Source of the DNA: Actinomadura rubrisoli
GTDB taxonomy: Bacteria > Actinomycetota > Actinomycetes > Streptosporangiales > Streptosporangiaceae
Direction: 5' to 3'
Assembly (NCBI RefSeq): GCF_004349215.1
Contig: NZ_SMKU01000023.1
Location: 1 to 49,035 of the forward strand
Length of the DNA: 49,035 nucleotides
Below the pieces are notes generated by a model that did not search any database, had not been told where the DNA came from, and saw only the letters and a list, made by a program, of their open reading frames with translations. Both the position numbers and the translations under genes were made by a program. The number at the start of each line of letters is the position of its first letter. Position 1 is the first letter of the stretch. Shown here piece by piece: positions 40,868 through 48,465 of the stretch.

Positions 40868-40993
40868 TCATCGGCAGGCCGGCACCCGCTGCGGAGGTTG
40901 TGCTGGCCGTGAGTCCGATTCACGCCGGACCGTGCGAACCACGTCCTCCCGGCGGCCCTTCCGGCCTACAGCCCAGCGATCGGAGCGACCGAG

Positions 40994-41137
40994 ATGAACG
41001 ACGCCACCATGAACAAGACCGCCATGAGCAGTGCCACCATGAGCAACGCGCCCGCCGACGACGCCCAGGAAGAGGCGGCCCGCGCCCTGCAGACCGCCCT
41101 GGACCGTCGCGACAACGGCGGCCGCCCCTCCAAGTAG
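40994..41137 (+). CDS. 47-aa small protein of the BCAA regulon
   Basis: Unrecognised 47-aa protein. GGAG lies eight bases before the ATG. The first 20 residues are four pentads each beginning with Met (M1, M6, M11, M16; MNDAT-MNKTA-MSSAT-MSNAP), encoded by an imperfect 15-bp repeat. The rest is acidic then basic (DDAQEEAARALQTALDRR, a plausible amphipathic helix) with a GRPSK tail. It is the only gene between two strong terminators, and follows a 19-bp dyad and a BCAA leader peptide. It could also be a marker for a regulatory RNA. Coding status rests on the Shine-Dalgarno and context. Confidence 0.5.
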   Translation: MNDATMNKTAMSSATMSNAPADDAQEEAARALQTALDRRDNGGRPSK

Positions 41138-41181
41138 CCGGCCCGCGGACAGCAGCCGGCCTGCAAGTGGCCGACTCTGCC

Positions 41182-41221
41182 GATCAGGGGACCACCCGCA
41201 CCGGCGGGCGGTCCCCTGATC
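41182..41221. terminator. Terminator after small-protein unit
   Basis: Perfect 12-base arms (GATCAGGGGACC and complement) plus an inner CCCGC/GCGGG stem. The -10 of the next gene begins five bases later. Confidence 0.85.
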
Positions 41222-41237
41222 GCATTAGGGTGGAGGC

Positions 41238-41942
41238 GTGCCCGCCGCCGAGCCCCCAGCGGCCGATCCCGCCGAGATCGTGGAAGCCCTCCGCGACGCC
41301 GCCCGGCTCGGCCCCTTCTTCGAGATCGGCACCGATCCGGCCGAGGAGGCCGACCCCACCTGGCGCCCGTTCCCCGAGACCGACCGCGACCGGCTCGCCG
41401 GGCTGACCGACCGGTACGCCGAGCGGCTCGGGACGGACGAGCGGCGGGTGGCCGCGTCCATCCTCTTCCAGGGCCTCGCGTCCCGCCTGTGGTCGCCCGT
41501 CGTCGCGGTGGCGGCGCGCGGCATCGTCCCCGACCTGTCCGGCCTGCACTGGCGGTGGGCGCCGGGCGCCCCCGTCGCCCTGTGGCTCGCCGACCCGCGC
41601 GGCCGGCGCGCGAAGGACGCCCGGGACGCGGCCGGGCTCGTCCATGACGCCGTCGTGGACGGGCAGCTCCGCCCGCTGCGCGACGCGATGCTGGGCTTCG
41701 TCCGGCTCGCGGACGGCCTGCTGTGGGGGAACGCCGCCTCGGCCCTCGCGGGCGGCCTGAACGTCGGGCCGGCCGAGCCCGGACGCGCCGCCCTCGTCCG
41801 GGAGCTGCTCGCGCGGGAGCCGCTGGCCGGGACGGGGACGTTCGTGCGCGGCCGGTTCGTCCGGCGCAGCTGCTGCCTGTACTACCGGGTGCCGCCGGGC
41901 GGCGAGATGTGCGGCGACTGCGCCCTGCTGCCCCGCCGCTGA
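41238..41942 (+). CDS. FhuF-like (2Fe-2S) protein, probable ferric-siderophore reductase
   Basis: 234-aa protein of the FhuF/siderophore-interacting reductase type. The diagnostic C-terminus is SCCLYYRVPPGGEMCGDC, a Cys-Cys-x11-Cys-x2-Cys cluster motif (E. coli FhuF has x10). The N-terminal part is helical, as in FhuF-type domains. It probably reduces iron from ferric siderophores in the cytoplasm. TAGGGT followed by 6 bases precedes the GTG, and the purine stretch GGAGG is too close to act as a ribosome binding site, so it is leaderless. It converges with cbtA. Confidence 0.8.
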   Translation: MPAAEPPAADPAEIVEALRDAARLGPFFEIGTDPAEEADPTWRPFPETDRDRLAGLTDRYAERLGTDERRVAASILFQGLASRLWSPVVAVAARGIVPDLSGLHWRWAPGAPVALWLADPRGRRAKDARDAAGLVHDAVVDGQLRPLRDAMLGFVRLADGLLWGNAASALAGGLNVGPAEPGRAALVRELLAREPLAGTGTFVRGRFVRRSCCLYYRVPPGGEMCGDCALLPRR

Positions 41943-41973
41943 ACAAGCGGGCGGCAGGGCGGCAGGGCCGAGG

Positions 41974-42714
41974 TCAGGCGGCTGCGGGGGCCGCGGCGCG
42001 CGCCGGGTTCCGGGCGAACGCCCGCTCGGTGAGCAGGCCGAACAGCAACCCGATCGTCGCCCACAGGACGAGCTGGACGCCCAGCGAGGCGATCCGGAAG
42101 TCCCACAGGACGGTGGCCGGGAAGTGCTCGGGGATGGCGTCGGGCTTCGGCGTGAGCCGGTAGACCACGCCGACCACCACGGCGAACCCGGCGGCGGACA
42201 CGATCGTCGCGTTCCACACGCCGAGCCGCGGGACGAGCCGGCGGCACACGACCACCGCGGCCGTCGTCGCCAGGATCCCGAGCGCGACCATGCCGAAGTA
42301 CAGGGCCGTCCGGCTCCCGATCGTCTCGGGGGCGCCGACCGCCGGGGGCGTCGCCGGGTACTTCAGGAACGGGACGAGCTCGATCGCCACGAACCCGGCC
42401 AGGGCGACCAGGGCGGCCGTGGCGCGCGCGCCGAGCCGTCCGAGCCGTCCGTAGGCGAACGCGAAGGCGATCGAGAACAGCCCGCCGAGCGCCACCCCGT
42501 ACACGGCCATCGCCGTGATCAGCCCGGCGGTCTTCTGGACCGTCCTGCCGACCACCTCCGGCTCGTGCCCCTCGTGCGCGGCGTGGGCCTTGGCCTCCTC
42601 GAACGCGATGGCGTGCCCGACCTGGGGCTCGCCGTACAACCAGGCGACCACCAGCGCGAGCGCCGCCGCGGCCAGCCCGACGAGCATCCCGCGGACCAGC
42701 AGAGATCTCATCAT
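41974..42714 (-). CDS. cbtA: Cobalt transporter subunit CbtA
   Basis: 246-aa CbtA with about five or six membrane segments. Features are MLVGLAAAALALVVAWLYGEPQV at the N-terminus, a His-rich loop (HAAHEGHEPEV) and a conserved VELVPFLKYPATPPAVG-like segment (IELVPFLKYPATPPAVG). CbtAB proteins are B12-regulated cobalt importers. It follows cbtB after 10 bp and is under the same riboswitch. The ribosome binding site is weak, so translation may be coupled. Confidence 0.9.
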   Translation of the reverse strand: MMRSLLVRGMLVGLAAAALALVVAWLYGEPQVGHAIAFEEAKAHAAHEGHEPEVVGRTVQKTAGLITAMAVYGVALGGLFSIAFAFAYGRLGRLGARATAALVALAGFVAIELVPFLKYPATPPAVGAPETIGSRTALYFGMVALGILATTAAVVVCRRLVPRLGVWNATIVSAAGFAVVVGVVYRLTPKPDAIPEHFPATVLWDFRIASLGVQLVLWATIGLLFGLLTERAFARNPARAAAPAAA

Positions 42715-42724
42715 CGGCGGCGGC

Positions 42725-42961
42725 TCAGTGGCAGGGGAAGCCGAGCAGGTGCCGGCCGTCGTGGGTGAACTCGTGGACCCACGTGCCGCCGAACAGCGAC
42801 GTCGCGCCCTGCTCGGCGCCGACGAAGTAGATGAGCACCGCGGCCAACACCACGGCGAAGACGGCCCAGGGCAGGACCTCGCGGATCGGCACGCGCAGCG
42901 GCGCGGGGGTCGGCTGGGCCTGCGGGGGCGCTCCGGCGGACGGAACGGCGGACTGGGCCAT
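42725..42961 (-). CDS. cbtB: Cobalt transporter subunit CbtB
   Basis: 78-aa single-pass membrane protein. The N-terminus is Pro/Ala-rich, the membrane segment is about 32-50 (LPWAVFAVVLAAVLIYFVG), and the tail ends with the histidine-rich motif HEFTHDGRHLLGFPCH, a likely cobalt-binding site typical of CbtB. The ATG has GAGGAG eight bases upstream. First gene after the cobalamin riboswitch. Confidence 0.92.
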   Translation of the reverse strand: MAQSAVPSAGAPPQAQPTPAPLRVPIREVLPWAVFAVVLAAVLIYFVGAEQGATSLFGGTWVHEFTHDGRHLLGFPCH

Positions 42962-43004
42962 GGTCGGGTCTCCTCACGGGGTTCACTCGCCCCGGTAGCG
43001 GGAG

Positions 43005-43185
43005 GACGACGGGTCAGTGTCCTGACTCCCAGATCCGCGCCTCCCTCCGACCTTCCAGCCGGGACGCCGGCCGTGGTCGTGAAGCGGGGGAGACTCCCTG
43101 GTCACAGTGGCGGGACCGTCCTGGAATCGCACCAGGTTCCTGCGCACCGTCGCCTCATGTGAACTTGTCGTGCAGAGCGTCCCCT
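43005..43185 (-). ncRNA. Cobalamin (B12) riboswitch upstream of cbtBA
   Basis: Read on the minus strand, this region contains the B12-riboswitch core CCTGGTGCGATTCCAGG, then GGTCCCGCCACTGTGACC, several short stems, and the box GGGAGTCAGGACAC (box core at 43017-43027). The order and spacing match the class. Downstream, CGTCCTC can pair with the GAGGAG ribosome binding site of cbtB, so control is probably by blocking translation. The 5' limit is approximate. Confidence 0.9.
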
Positions 43186-43251
43186 TTGCGGGGCGGTGCG
43201 TCAAGTCGACGGCGGGTGACAAAACGGGGCCTGAGCCGGTCACGAGACCGC

Positions 43252-43270
43252 CGTCCCGGGATACGAGACG
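43252..43270. promoter_or_regulatory. BCAA-regulon 19-bp dyad, leuB copy
   Basis: CGTCCCG-GGATA-CGAGACG, one arm mismatch. Centre 37 bp before the first base of the leuB -10. Extra GAGAC half-sites lie at 43244 and 43285, 21 and 20 bp from the one in this dyad. Confidence 0.55.
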
Positions 43271-43297
43271 AGAGCCCAGGCAGTGAGACGTTTGCAG

Positions 43298-43303
43298 TAG
43301 AGT
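43298..43303 (+). promoter_or_regulatory. leuB -10 element (leaderless)
   Basis: TAGAGT ends six bases before the leuB ATG, which fits a transcript starting at the start codon. Confidence 0.5.
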
Positions 43304-43309
43304 GCGGCC

Positions 43310-44365
43310 ATGGTTTCCCGCAGCATTCGCCTGGCCGTCATCCCGGGTGACGGCATCGGCCCCGAGGTGGTCGCCGAGGGGCTGAAGGTCCTCGGCGCCG
43401 TCGCCCCGTCCAGCGGCCTCGCGTTCGAGCAGACGTCCTATGACCTCGGCGCCGCCCGCTGGCACCGCACGGGCGAGACCCTGCCCGACACGGTCCTCGA
43501 CGAGCTGCGCGGCCAGGACGTCATCCTCCTCGGCGCCGTCGGCGACCCCAGCGTGCCGAGCGGCACTTTGGAGCGCGGGCTGCTGCTGCGGGCCCGCTTC
43601 GAGCTGGACCACTACGTCAACCTGCGCCCGGTGAAGCTGTTCCCGGGCGTCGCCACCCCGCTGGCGGGCGTGACGCCGGACGACATCGACATGATCGTCG
43701 TCCGCGAGGGCACCGAGGGCCCGTACACGGGCGTCGGCGGCGTGCTCCGCAGGGACAGCCCGAACGAGGTCGCCACGCAGGAGAGCGTCAACACCGCCTA
43801 CGGCGTCGAGCGGGTCATCCGGTACGCCTTCGAGGTGGCCGCGTCCCGGCCCCGGCGGAAGCTGACGCTCGTCCACAAGGACAACGTCCTCACCTTCGCG
43901 GGCGACCTCTACCAGCGCACCCTCAAGCGGGTCGGCGCCGGATACCCGCAGGTCGCCGTCGACTACCTGCACGTCGACGCGGCGACCATGTTCTTCGTCA
44001 GCCGGCCCCAGCGGTTCGATGTCATCGTCACCGACAACCTGTTCGGGGACATCATCACCGACCTCGGCGCCGCGATCGTGGGCGGCATCGGGCTGGCCGC
44101 CTCCGGCAACGTCAACCCCGACCGCGCCGCGCCCTCGATGTTCGAGCCGGTGCACGGCAGCGCGCCCGACATCGCGGGCCAGGGCAAGGCCGACCCGACC
44201 GCCACGATCCTGTCGGTCGCCATGCTGCTCGACCACGTCGGCGCCGCCGACGCCGCCCGCCGCGTCGAGCGGGCCGTCTCCGACGACCTGGCCGAGCGGG
44301 CCGGGTTCGGCGACCGTTCCACCACGCAGATCGGCGACGCGATCGCCAAGCGAGTATCGGGCTAG
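43310..44365 (+). CDS. leuB: 3-isopropylmalate dehydrogenase
   Basis: 351-aa enzyme of leucine synthesis. Features are [13 protein letters not shown] at the N-terminus, [31 protein letters not shown] with the substrate Arg residues, [10 protein letters not shown], the Asp pair in [16 protein letters not shown], and the NAD loop [20 protein letters not shown]. This is the actinobacterial type of LeuB. There is no Shine-Dalgarno, so the message is probably leaderless. ilvE follows after a terminator. Confidence 0.96.
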   Translation: MVSRSIRLAVIPGDGIGPEVVAEGLKVLGAVAPSSGLAFEQTSYDLGAARWHRTGETLPDTVLDELRGQDVILLGAVGDPSVPSGTLERGLLLRARFELDHYVNLRPVKLFPGVATPLAGVTPDDIDMIVVREGTEGPYTGVGGVLRRDSPNEVATQESVNTAYGVERVIRYAFEVAASRPRRKLTLVHKDNVLTFAGDLYQRTLKRVGAGYPQVAVDYLHVDAATMFFVSRPQRFDVIVTDNLFGDIITDLGAAIVGGIGLAASGNVNPDRAAPSMFEPVHGSAPDIAGQGKADPTATILSVAMLLDHVGAADAARRVERAVSDDLAERAGFGDRSTTQIGDAIAKRVSG

Positions 44366-44399
44366 GGGCGCGCCTCTCTGGCCTGAGCACAGGGACACT

Positions 44400-44429
44400 C
44401 CGGGCGCGCCTCACGGCGCGTCCGGTTTT
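44400..44429 (+). terminator. Terminator after leuB
   Basis: 11-base arms (CCGGGCGCGCC/GGCGCGTCCGG, one wobble pair) with a 4-base loop, followed directly by TTTT. Confidence 0.8.
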
Positions 44430-44541
44430 CCGTATGCGCCGTGAGCGAGGAGTAGGTCTAGACGAAGCACGACAATGGGGATTAAGGAAGCCGAAGCGGC
44501 GATGGGGCCGCACCCGGCGATCCGCGAGAGGACGAACCGCG

Positions 44542-45645
44542 ATGAGCAGCACCCTGGACTTCGAGATCACGCTCACCGAGCGGCCCGCCACGGCCGACGA
44601 GCGCGCGCGCATCCTGGCCGATCCCGGCTTCGGGCGGCACTTCACCGACCACATGATCACGATCCGGTACTCTGCGGACCGCGGCTGGCACGACGCGCGG
44701 CTCGAACCCTACGGGCCCATCCCGATGGACCCCGCCAGCCAGGTGTTCCACTACGCCCAGGAGCTCTTCGAGGGGCTCAAGGCGTACCGGCAGCCCGACG
44801 GCTCGGTCGTCACGTTCCGGCCGTTCATGAACGCCGCCCGGATGAACCGCACCGCCAGGCGGATGGCGATGCCGGAGATGCCCGAGCAGCTGTTCGTGGA
44901 CGCCGTCGAGCTGCTGGTCCGCACCGACCACGCGTGGGTCCCCGACGCCGAGGGGCACAGCCTCTACCTGCGGCCCTTCATGTTCGCCACCACCCGCGGG
45001 CTCGGCGTGAACAGCCCCGCGGACGAGTTCCTGTTCATGGTCATCGCGTCCCCGTCCGGCCTGTACTACCCGCGCGGCATCAAGCCGGTCTCGGTGTGGC
45101 TGTCGCAGGACTACACCCGCGCCGCGCCGGGCGGTACCGGCGAGGCCAAGTTCGGCGGCAACTACGCGGCGTCGTTCGCGGGCCAGGCCGAGGCCGTCGC
45201 GGCGGGCTGCGACCAGGTCGTCTGGCTCGACGCGGTGGAGCACCGCTGGGTCGAGGAGGTCGGCTCGATGAACCTGATGTTCGTCTACGGCTCCGGCGCC
45301 CGCGCCCGGATGCTCACCCCGGCGCTGACCGGGACGCTGCTCGCCGGCGTGACCCGCGACTCGATGCTCACGCTGGCGCCCGACCTCGGCATCGCCGCCG
45401 AGGAGGGCAAGATCAGCATCGAGGAGTGGCAGTCCGGCTGCGCCTCGGGCGAGATCACCGAGGTGTTCGGCTGCGGCACCGCCGCGATCATCAGCCCGGT
45501 CGGGCACGTCAAGGGCAACGACCGCGAATGGACGATCGGCGACGGCGAGCCGGGCGAGATCTCCATGCGCCTGCGCGAGGAGCTGATCGGCATCCAGTAC
45601 GGCACCCGCCCCGACCCCTACGGCTGGGTCCACAAGATCGTTTGA
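44542..45645 (+). CDS. ilvE: Branched-chain amino acid aminotransferase
   Basis: 367-aa PLP fold-type IV enzyme, the last step of Ile, Leu and Val synthesis. Features are HMITIRYSADRGWHDARLEPYGPI, HYAQELFEGLKAYR, the PLP lysine in GTGEAKFGGNYAASF, VEEVGSMNLMFVY and GCGTAAIISPVG. The length fits BCAT. The ATG at 44542 has GAGAGGA upstream; the frame is open for about 100 bases before it, but homology starts here. The 176-bp leader has no BCAA leader peptide and no 19-bp dyad, unlike its neighbours. Confidence 0.95.
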   Translation: MSSTLDFEITLTERPATADERARILADPGFGRHFTDHMITIRYSADRGWHDARLEPYGPIPMDPASQVFHYAQELFEGLKAYRQPDGSVVTFRPFMNAARMNRTARRMAMPEMPEQLFVDAVELLVRTDHAWVPDAEGHSLYLRPFMFATTRGLGVNSPADEFLFMVIASPSGLYYPRGIKPVSVWLSQDYTRAAPGGTGEAKFGGNYAASFAGQAEAVAAGCDQVVWLDAVEHRWVEEVGSMNLMFVYGSGARARMLTPALTGTLLAGVTRDSMLTLAPDLGIAAEEGKISIEEWQSGCASGEITEVFGCGTAAIISPVGHVKGNDREWTIGDGEPGEISMRLREELIGIQYGTRPDPYGWVHKIV

Positions 45646-45705
45646 TGCCCGGCGGCCGGATGGCGCGCCCTCACCTGGAGGAGCGCGCCATCGGCGGACG
45701 AGAGT

Positions 45706-45724
45706 CGTCCCATCATGTGAGACG
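45706..45724. promoter_or_regulatory. BCAA-regulon 19-bp dyad, cimA copy
   Basis: CGTCCCA-TCATG-TGAGACG. Centre 37 bp before the first base of a proposed -10, CAGACT (45752-45757). A GATGTCCCATC repeat of its left half follows immediately. Confidence 0.6.
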
Positions 45725-45767
45725 GATGTCCCATCCACGCGCACCATGTGGCAGACTGTCGTCCATC

Positions 45768-45812
45768 ATGCGCCACAGCCTCGTGATTATCGGCTGGCGC
45801 GCCGGCATCTGA
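45768..45812 (+). CDS. cimA leader peptide
   Basis: 14 codons plus stop: MRHSLVIIGWRAGI. LVII supplies the stalling codons for Leu, Val and Ile. The WRAG codons form the first arm of the attenuator stem. The start is close to the presumed transcription start, and no Shine-Dalgarno is visible. Confidence 0.75.
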   Translation: MRHSLVIIGWRAGI

Positions 45813-45862
45813 CGGGACAACGCCGGCGCGCAGACCTCTCACGTCCGTGAGGGGTCTTTTTT
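45797..45862 (+). promoter_or_regulatory. cimA transcription attenuator
   Basis: Stem GCGCGCCGGC (45797-45806) with GCCGGCGCGC (45822-45831), then a strong terminator AGACCTCTCACG/CGTGAGGGGTCT (45832-45843 and 45846-45857, one wobble pair) with a 2-base loop and six T. It is the same design as the ilvB attenuator. Confidence 0.85.
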
Positions 45863-45899
45863 GTGCCCTGGCGCTGATCACCCATCCTTGGGGGTTTCC

Positions 45900-47510
45900 A
45901 TGCAAGGCGACGCTTTCCACGTCTACGACACCACGCTCCGCGACGGCTCGCAGCAGGAGGGGCTCAACCTCTCCGTGGCCGACAAGCTCGCCGTCGCGCG
46001 GCACCTCGACGACCTGGGCGTCGGCTTCATCGAGGGCGGCTGGCCGGGCGCCAATCCCAAGGACACCGAGTTCTTCAGACGGGCTCAGACCGAGCTCGGC
46101 CTGAGGCACGCGCAGCTCACCGCGTTCGGCGCGACCCGCCGGGCCGGAGTGAAGGCCGCCGACGACCCCCAGGTGGCCGCCCTGCGCGAATCCGGCGCGT
46201 CCGTCGTGACCCTCGTCGCCAAGAGTCACGACAGGCATGTCGAGCTGGCCCTCCGCACCACCCTGGAGGAGAACCTCGCGATGATCCGCGACACGGTCTC
46301 CCACCTGCGTGCGGAGGGCCAACGAGTCTTCCTGGACGCCGAGCACTTCTTCGACGGCTACAAGGCCAACCGCGCCTACGCGCTGGAGGCCGTCCGCACC
46401 GCCGCCGAGGCCGGCGCGGACGTCGTCGCGCTCTGCGACACCAACGGCGGCATGCTCCCGGACGAGCTGGCCGACGTCGTCCACGAGGTCGTCTCGGCCG
46501 GGCTGCGGGTCGGCATCCACTGCCACGACGACTCCGGCTGCGCCGTCGCCAACTCCCTGGCCGCCGTCAAGGCCGGCGCGACCCACGTCCAGGGCTGCGC
46601 GAACGGCTACGGCGAGCGCAGCGGCAACGCCAACCTGTTCACCGTCATCGGGAACCTCCAGCTCAAGCGGGGCATGAACCTCGTCAGCGACGCCCAGCTC
46701 GCCGAGATGACCCGGATCGCGCACGCCGTCTCCGAGGTCACCAACATCACGCCCGGCTCCCAGCAGCCCTACGTCGGCCTGTCCGCCTTCGCGCACAAGG
46801 CCGGGCTGCACGCGTCCGCCGTCAAGGTCGACCCGAACCTCTACCAGCACATCGACCCCGCCACCGTCGGCAATGACATGCGGATGCTTGTCTCCAGCAT
46901 GGCCGGGCGCGCCTCGGTCGAGCTGAAGGGCCGCGAGCTCGGCTACGACCTGTCCGGCGAGAAGGCCAAGGCCGTCGTCGACCGGGTCAAGGAGCTGGAG
47001 TCCACCGGCTACACCTTCGAGGCCGCGGACGCCTCGTTCGAGCTGCTGCTGCGCGAGGAGCTCACCGGCGTCCGCCAGCGGCACTTCGAGGTCGAGTCGT
47101 GGCGGTCCATCGTGGAGCGCCGTCCCGACGGTTCCATGGTCAGCGAGGCCACCGTCAAGCTGCACGCCAAGGGCGAGCGGATCATCGCGACCGGCGAGGG
47201 CAACGGCCCCGTCAACGCCCTGGACAACGCGCTGCGCGTCGCGCTCGGCCGCCTCTACCCGGAGCTGGCGCGGCTGGAGCTGGTCGACTACAAGGTCCGG
47301 ATCCTGGAGGGGACGCACGGGACGGGCGCCCGCACCCGCGTCCTCATCGAGTCCGGCGACGGCGAGCGCGAGTGGGGCACGGTCGGCGTCGAGGACAACG
47401 TCATCGCCGCGTCCTGGCAGGCGCTGGAGGAGGCCGTCACCTACTGCCTGCTGCACGCCGGCCACGAGGTGGGCGCCGGGACCGACTCGGCGGCGCCGGC
47501 CGGGGAATGA
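45900..47510 (+). CDS. cimA: Citramalate synthase
   Basis: 536-aa enzyme of the LeuA/CimA (HMGL-like TIM barrel) family. YDTTLRDGSQQEGLNLSVADKLAVARHLD, FIEGGWPGANPKD and HCHDDSGCAVANSLAAV (metal His and Asp) fit citramalate synthase better than 2-isopropylmalate synthase. The C-terminal LeuA-type allosteric domain is present (VESWRSIVERRPDG onward). It makes citramalate from pyruvate and acetyl-CoA, a threonine-independent entry to isoleucine. The ATG at 45900 begins homology; a GTG at 45861 lies inside the terminator T tract and is rejected. Confidence 0.9.
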   Translation: MQGDAFHVYDTTLRDGSQQEGLNLSVADKLAVARHLDDLGVGFIEGGWPGANPKDTEFFRRAQTELGLRHAQLTAFGATRRAGVKAADDPQVAALRESGASVVTLVAKSHDRHVELALRTTLEENLAMIRDTVSHLRAEGQRVFLDAEHFFDGYKANRAYALEAVRTAAEAGADVVALCDTNGGMLPDELADVVHEVVSAGLRVGIHCHDDSGCAVANSLAAVKAGATHVQGCANGYGERSGNANLFTVIGNLQLKRGMNLVSDAQLAEMTRIAHAVSEVTNITPGSQQPYVGLSAFAHKAGLHASAVKVDPNLYQHIDPATVGNDMRMLVSSMAGRASVELKGRELGYDLSGEKAKAVVDRVKELESTGYTFEAADASFELLLREELTGVRQRHFEVESWRSIVERRPDGSMVSEATVKLHAKGERIIATGEGNGPVNALDNALRVALGRLYPELARLELVDYKVRILEGTHGTGARTRVLIESGDGEREWGTVGVEDNVIAASWQALEEAVTYCLLHAGHEVGAGTDSAAPAGE

Positions 47511-47517
47511 TCGGGAC

Positions 47518-47799
47518 ATGAGCAACGAGATCACCGACAACGCCGAACGGGCCCGCTACGAGATCAAGGTGGACGGCGCCCTTGCCGGATTCGCCGATTA
47601 CGAGTCGCGGCCCGGCCGGCTCGTCCTCACCCACACCGAGGTGGACGACGCCTTCGAGGGCAAGGGCATCGGAAGCGCCCTGGCCAGAGGAGCCCTGGAC
47701 GACATCCGCGCCAAGGACCTGCGCGTGGTCCCGCGCTGCCCGTTCATCAAGAAGTGGATCGACAAGCACCCCGACTACCAGGACCTTGTGGCCACCTGA
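47518..47799 (+). CDS. Small GNAT-like acetyltransferase
   Basis: 93-aa protein of the short YidJ/GNAT type. Motif A is EVDDAFEGKGIGSALARGALDDI (about 41-63), and the end is RCPFIKKWIDKHPDYQDLV. The substrate is unknown. It starts seven bases after cimA and may be cotranscribed; the ribosome binding site (GGGGA) is weak. Confidence 0.88.
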   Translation: MSNEITDNAERARYEIKVDGALAGFADYESRPGRLVLTHTEVDDAFEGKGIGSALARGALDDIRAKDLRVVPRCPFIKKWIDKHPDYQDLVAT

Positions 47800-47807
47800 C
47801 AGCCACC

Positions 47808-47846
47808 GCGCAGGCCGCGGGACGGGTGACGTCGCGCGGCCTGCGC
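47808..47846. terminator. Bidirectional terminator, GNAT / haem monooxygenase
   Basis: Perfect 12-base arms (GCGCAGGCCGCG/CGCGGCCTGCGC) between two convergent genes. Confidence 0.8.
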
Positions 47847-47864
47847 TCGGGCCGCTCAGGTCGC

Positions 47865-48221
47865 TCAGGCTTCGGCGGGCTTGGGGGAGGCGCTCTCGAT
47901 GACCTCGAAGCTCCACAGCTCCGCCCCGCTCGCGGCGGGCCCGCCGTGCCCTTGGCCGGCCGGCCGGGCCTCGGCGTCCTTGGCCGCCGCCGCGTGGCCG
48001 CGCTGGAACGACTGGTCGGCCGTCCAGCGCTGGAAGTCCTCTTCGCTGCGCCAGCGGGTGTAGACCATGTAGCGGTCCGACCCCTCGACCGGGCGCAGCA
48101 GCTCGAAGCCCTCGAAGCCCTCGGCCGACTCCACCAGCCCGGCCCGGCCCGCGAAGCGCCGCTCGACCTCTTCGCGCATCTCCGGCTTTACGGTCAGCAC
48201 GTTGATCTTCACTACGGACAC
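47865..48221 (-). CDS. IsdG/MhuD-like haem-degrading monooxygenase
   Basis: 118-aa ferredoxin-like (ABM) protein. It aligns with mycobacterial MhuD from the start (VVKIN; RRFAGRAGLVESAEGFEGFELLRPV; YMVYTRWRSEEDFQRW). The IsdG-family catalytic set is present as Asn7, Trp66 and His76. It probably opens haem to release iron in the cytoplasm. The GTG at 48221 has AAGGGGG upstream; a second GTG at 48212 is possible. The C-terminus has a Gly/Ala-rich stretch before ELWSFEVIES. Confidence 0.82.
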   Translation of the reverse strand: MSVVKINVLTVKPEMREEVERRFAGRAGLVESAEGFEGFELLRPVEGSDRYMVYTRWRSEEDFQRWTADQSFQRGHAAAAKDAEARPAGQGHGGPAASGAELWSFEVIESASPKPAEA

Positions 48222-48465
48222 GCCCGCCCCCTTCGTATCAGGAGGAACCCACCGTACCGGGCGTCCCCCGTCCACCTGAGCCGGGACGGCGGGCCCGCAA
48301 CGGACCGGCGTGTTTCCGGTGCTATCGATGCTGTCGCGCAGAAACTTCGCCAAACCTAGCCAAAGCGGTGGCGGATTTCGGTTTCGGCGGCCACCATGGT
48401 TCCAGCACGGCACGTGTGACGTTCCCGCGCGCCGTCTCCCGCCACCGACCTACCGGAGTGATCCT

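Noticed and set aside
44366..44541. BCAA leader peptide before ilvE
   Set aside because: The ATG after the leuB terminator does not open a short BCAA-rich peptide and there is no dyad or T6 attenuator.
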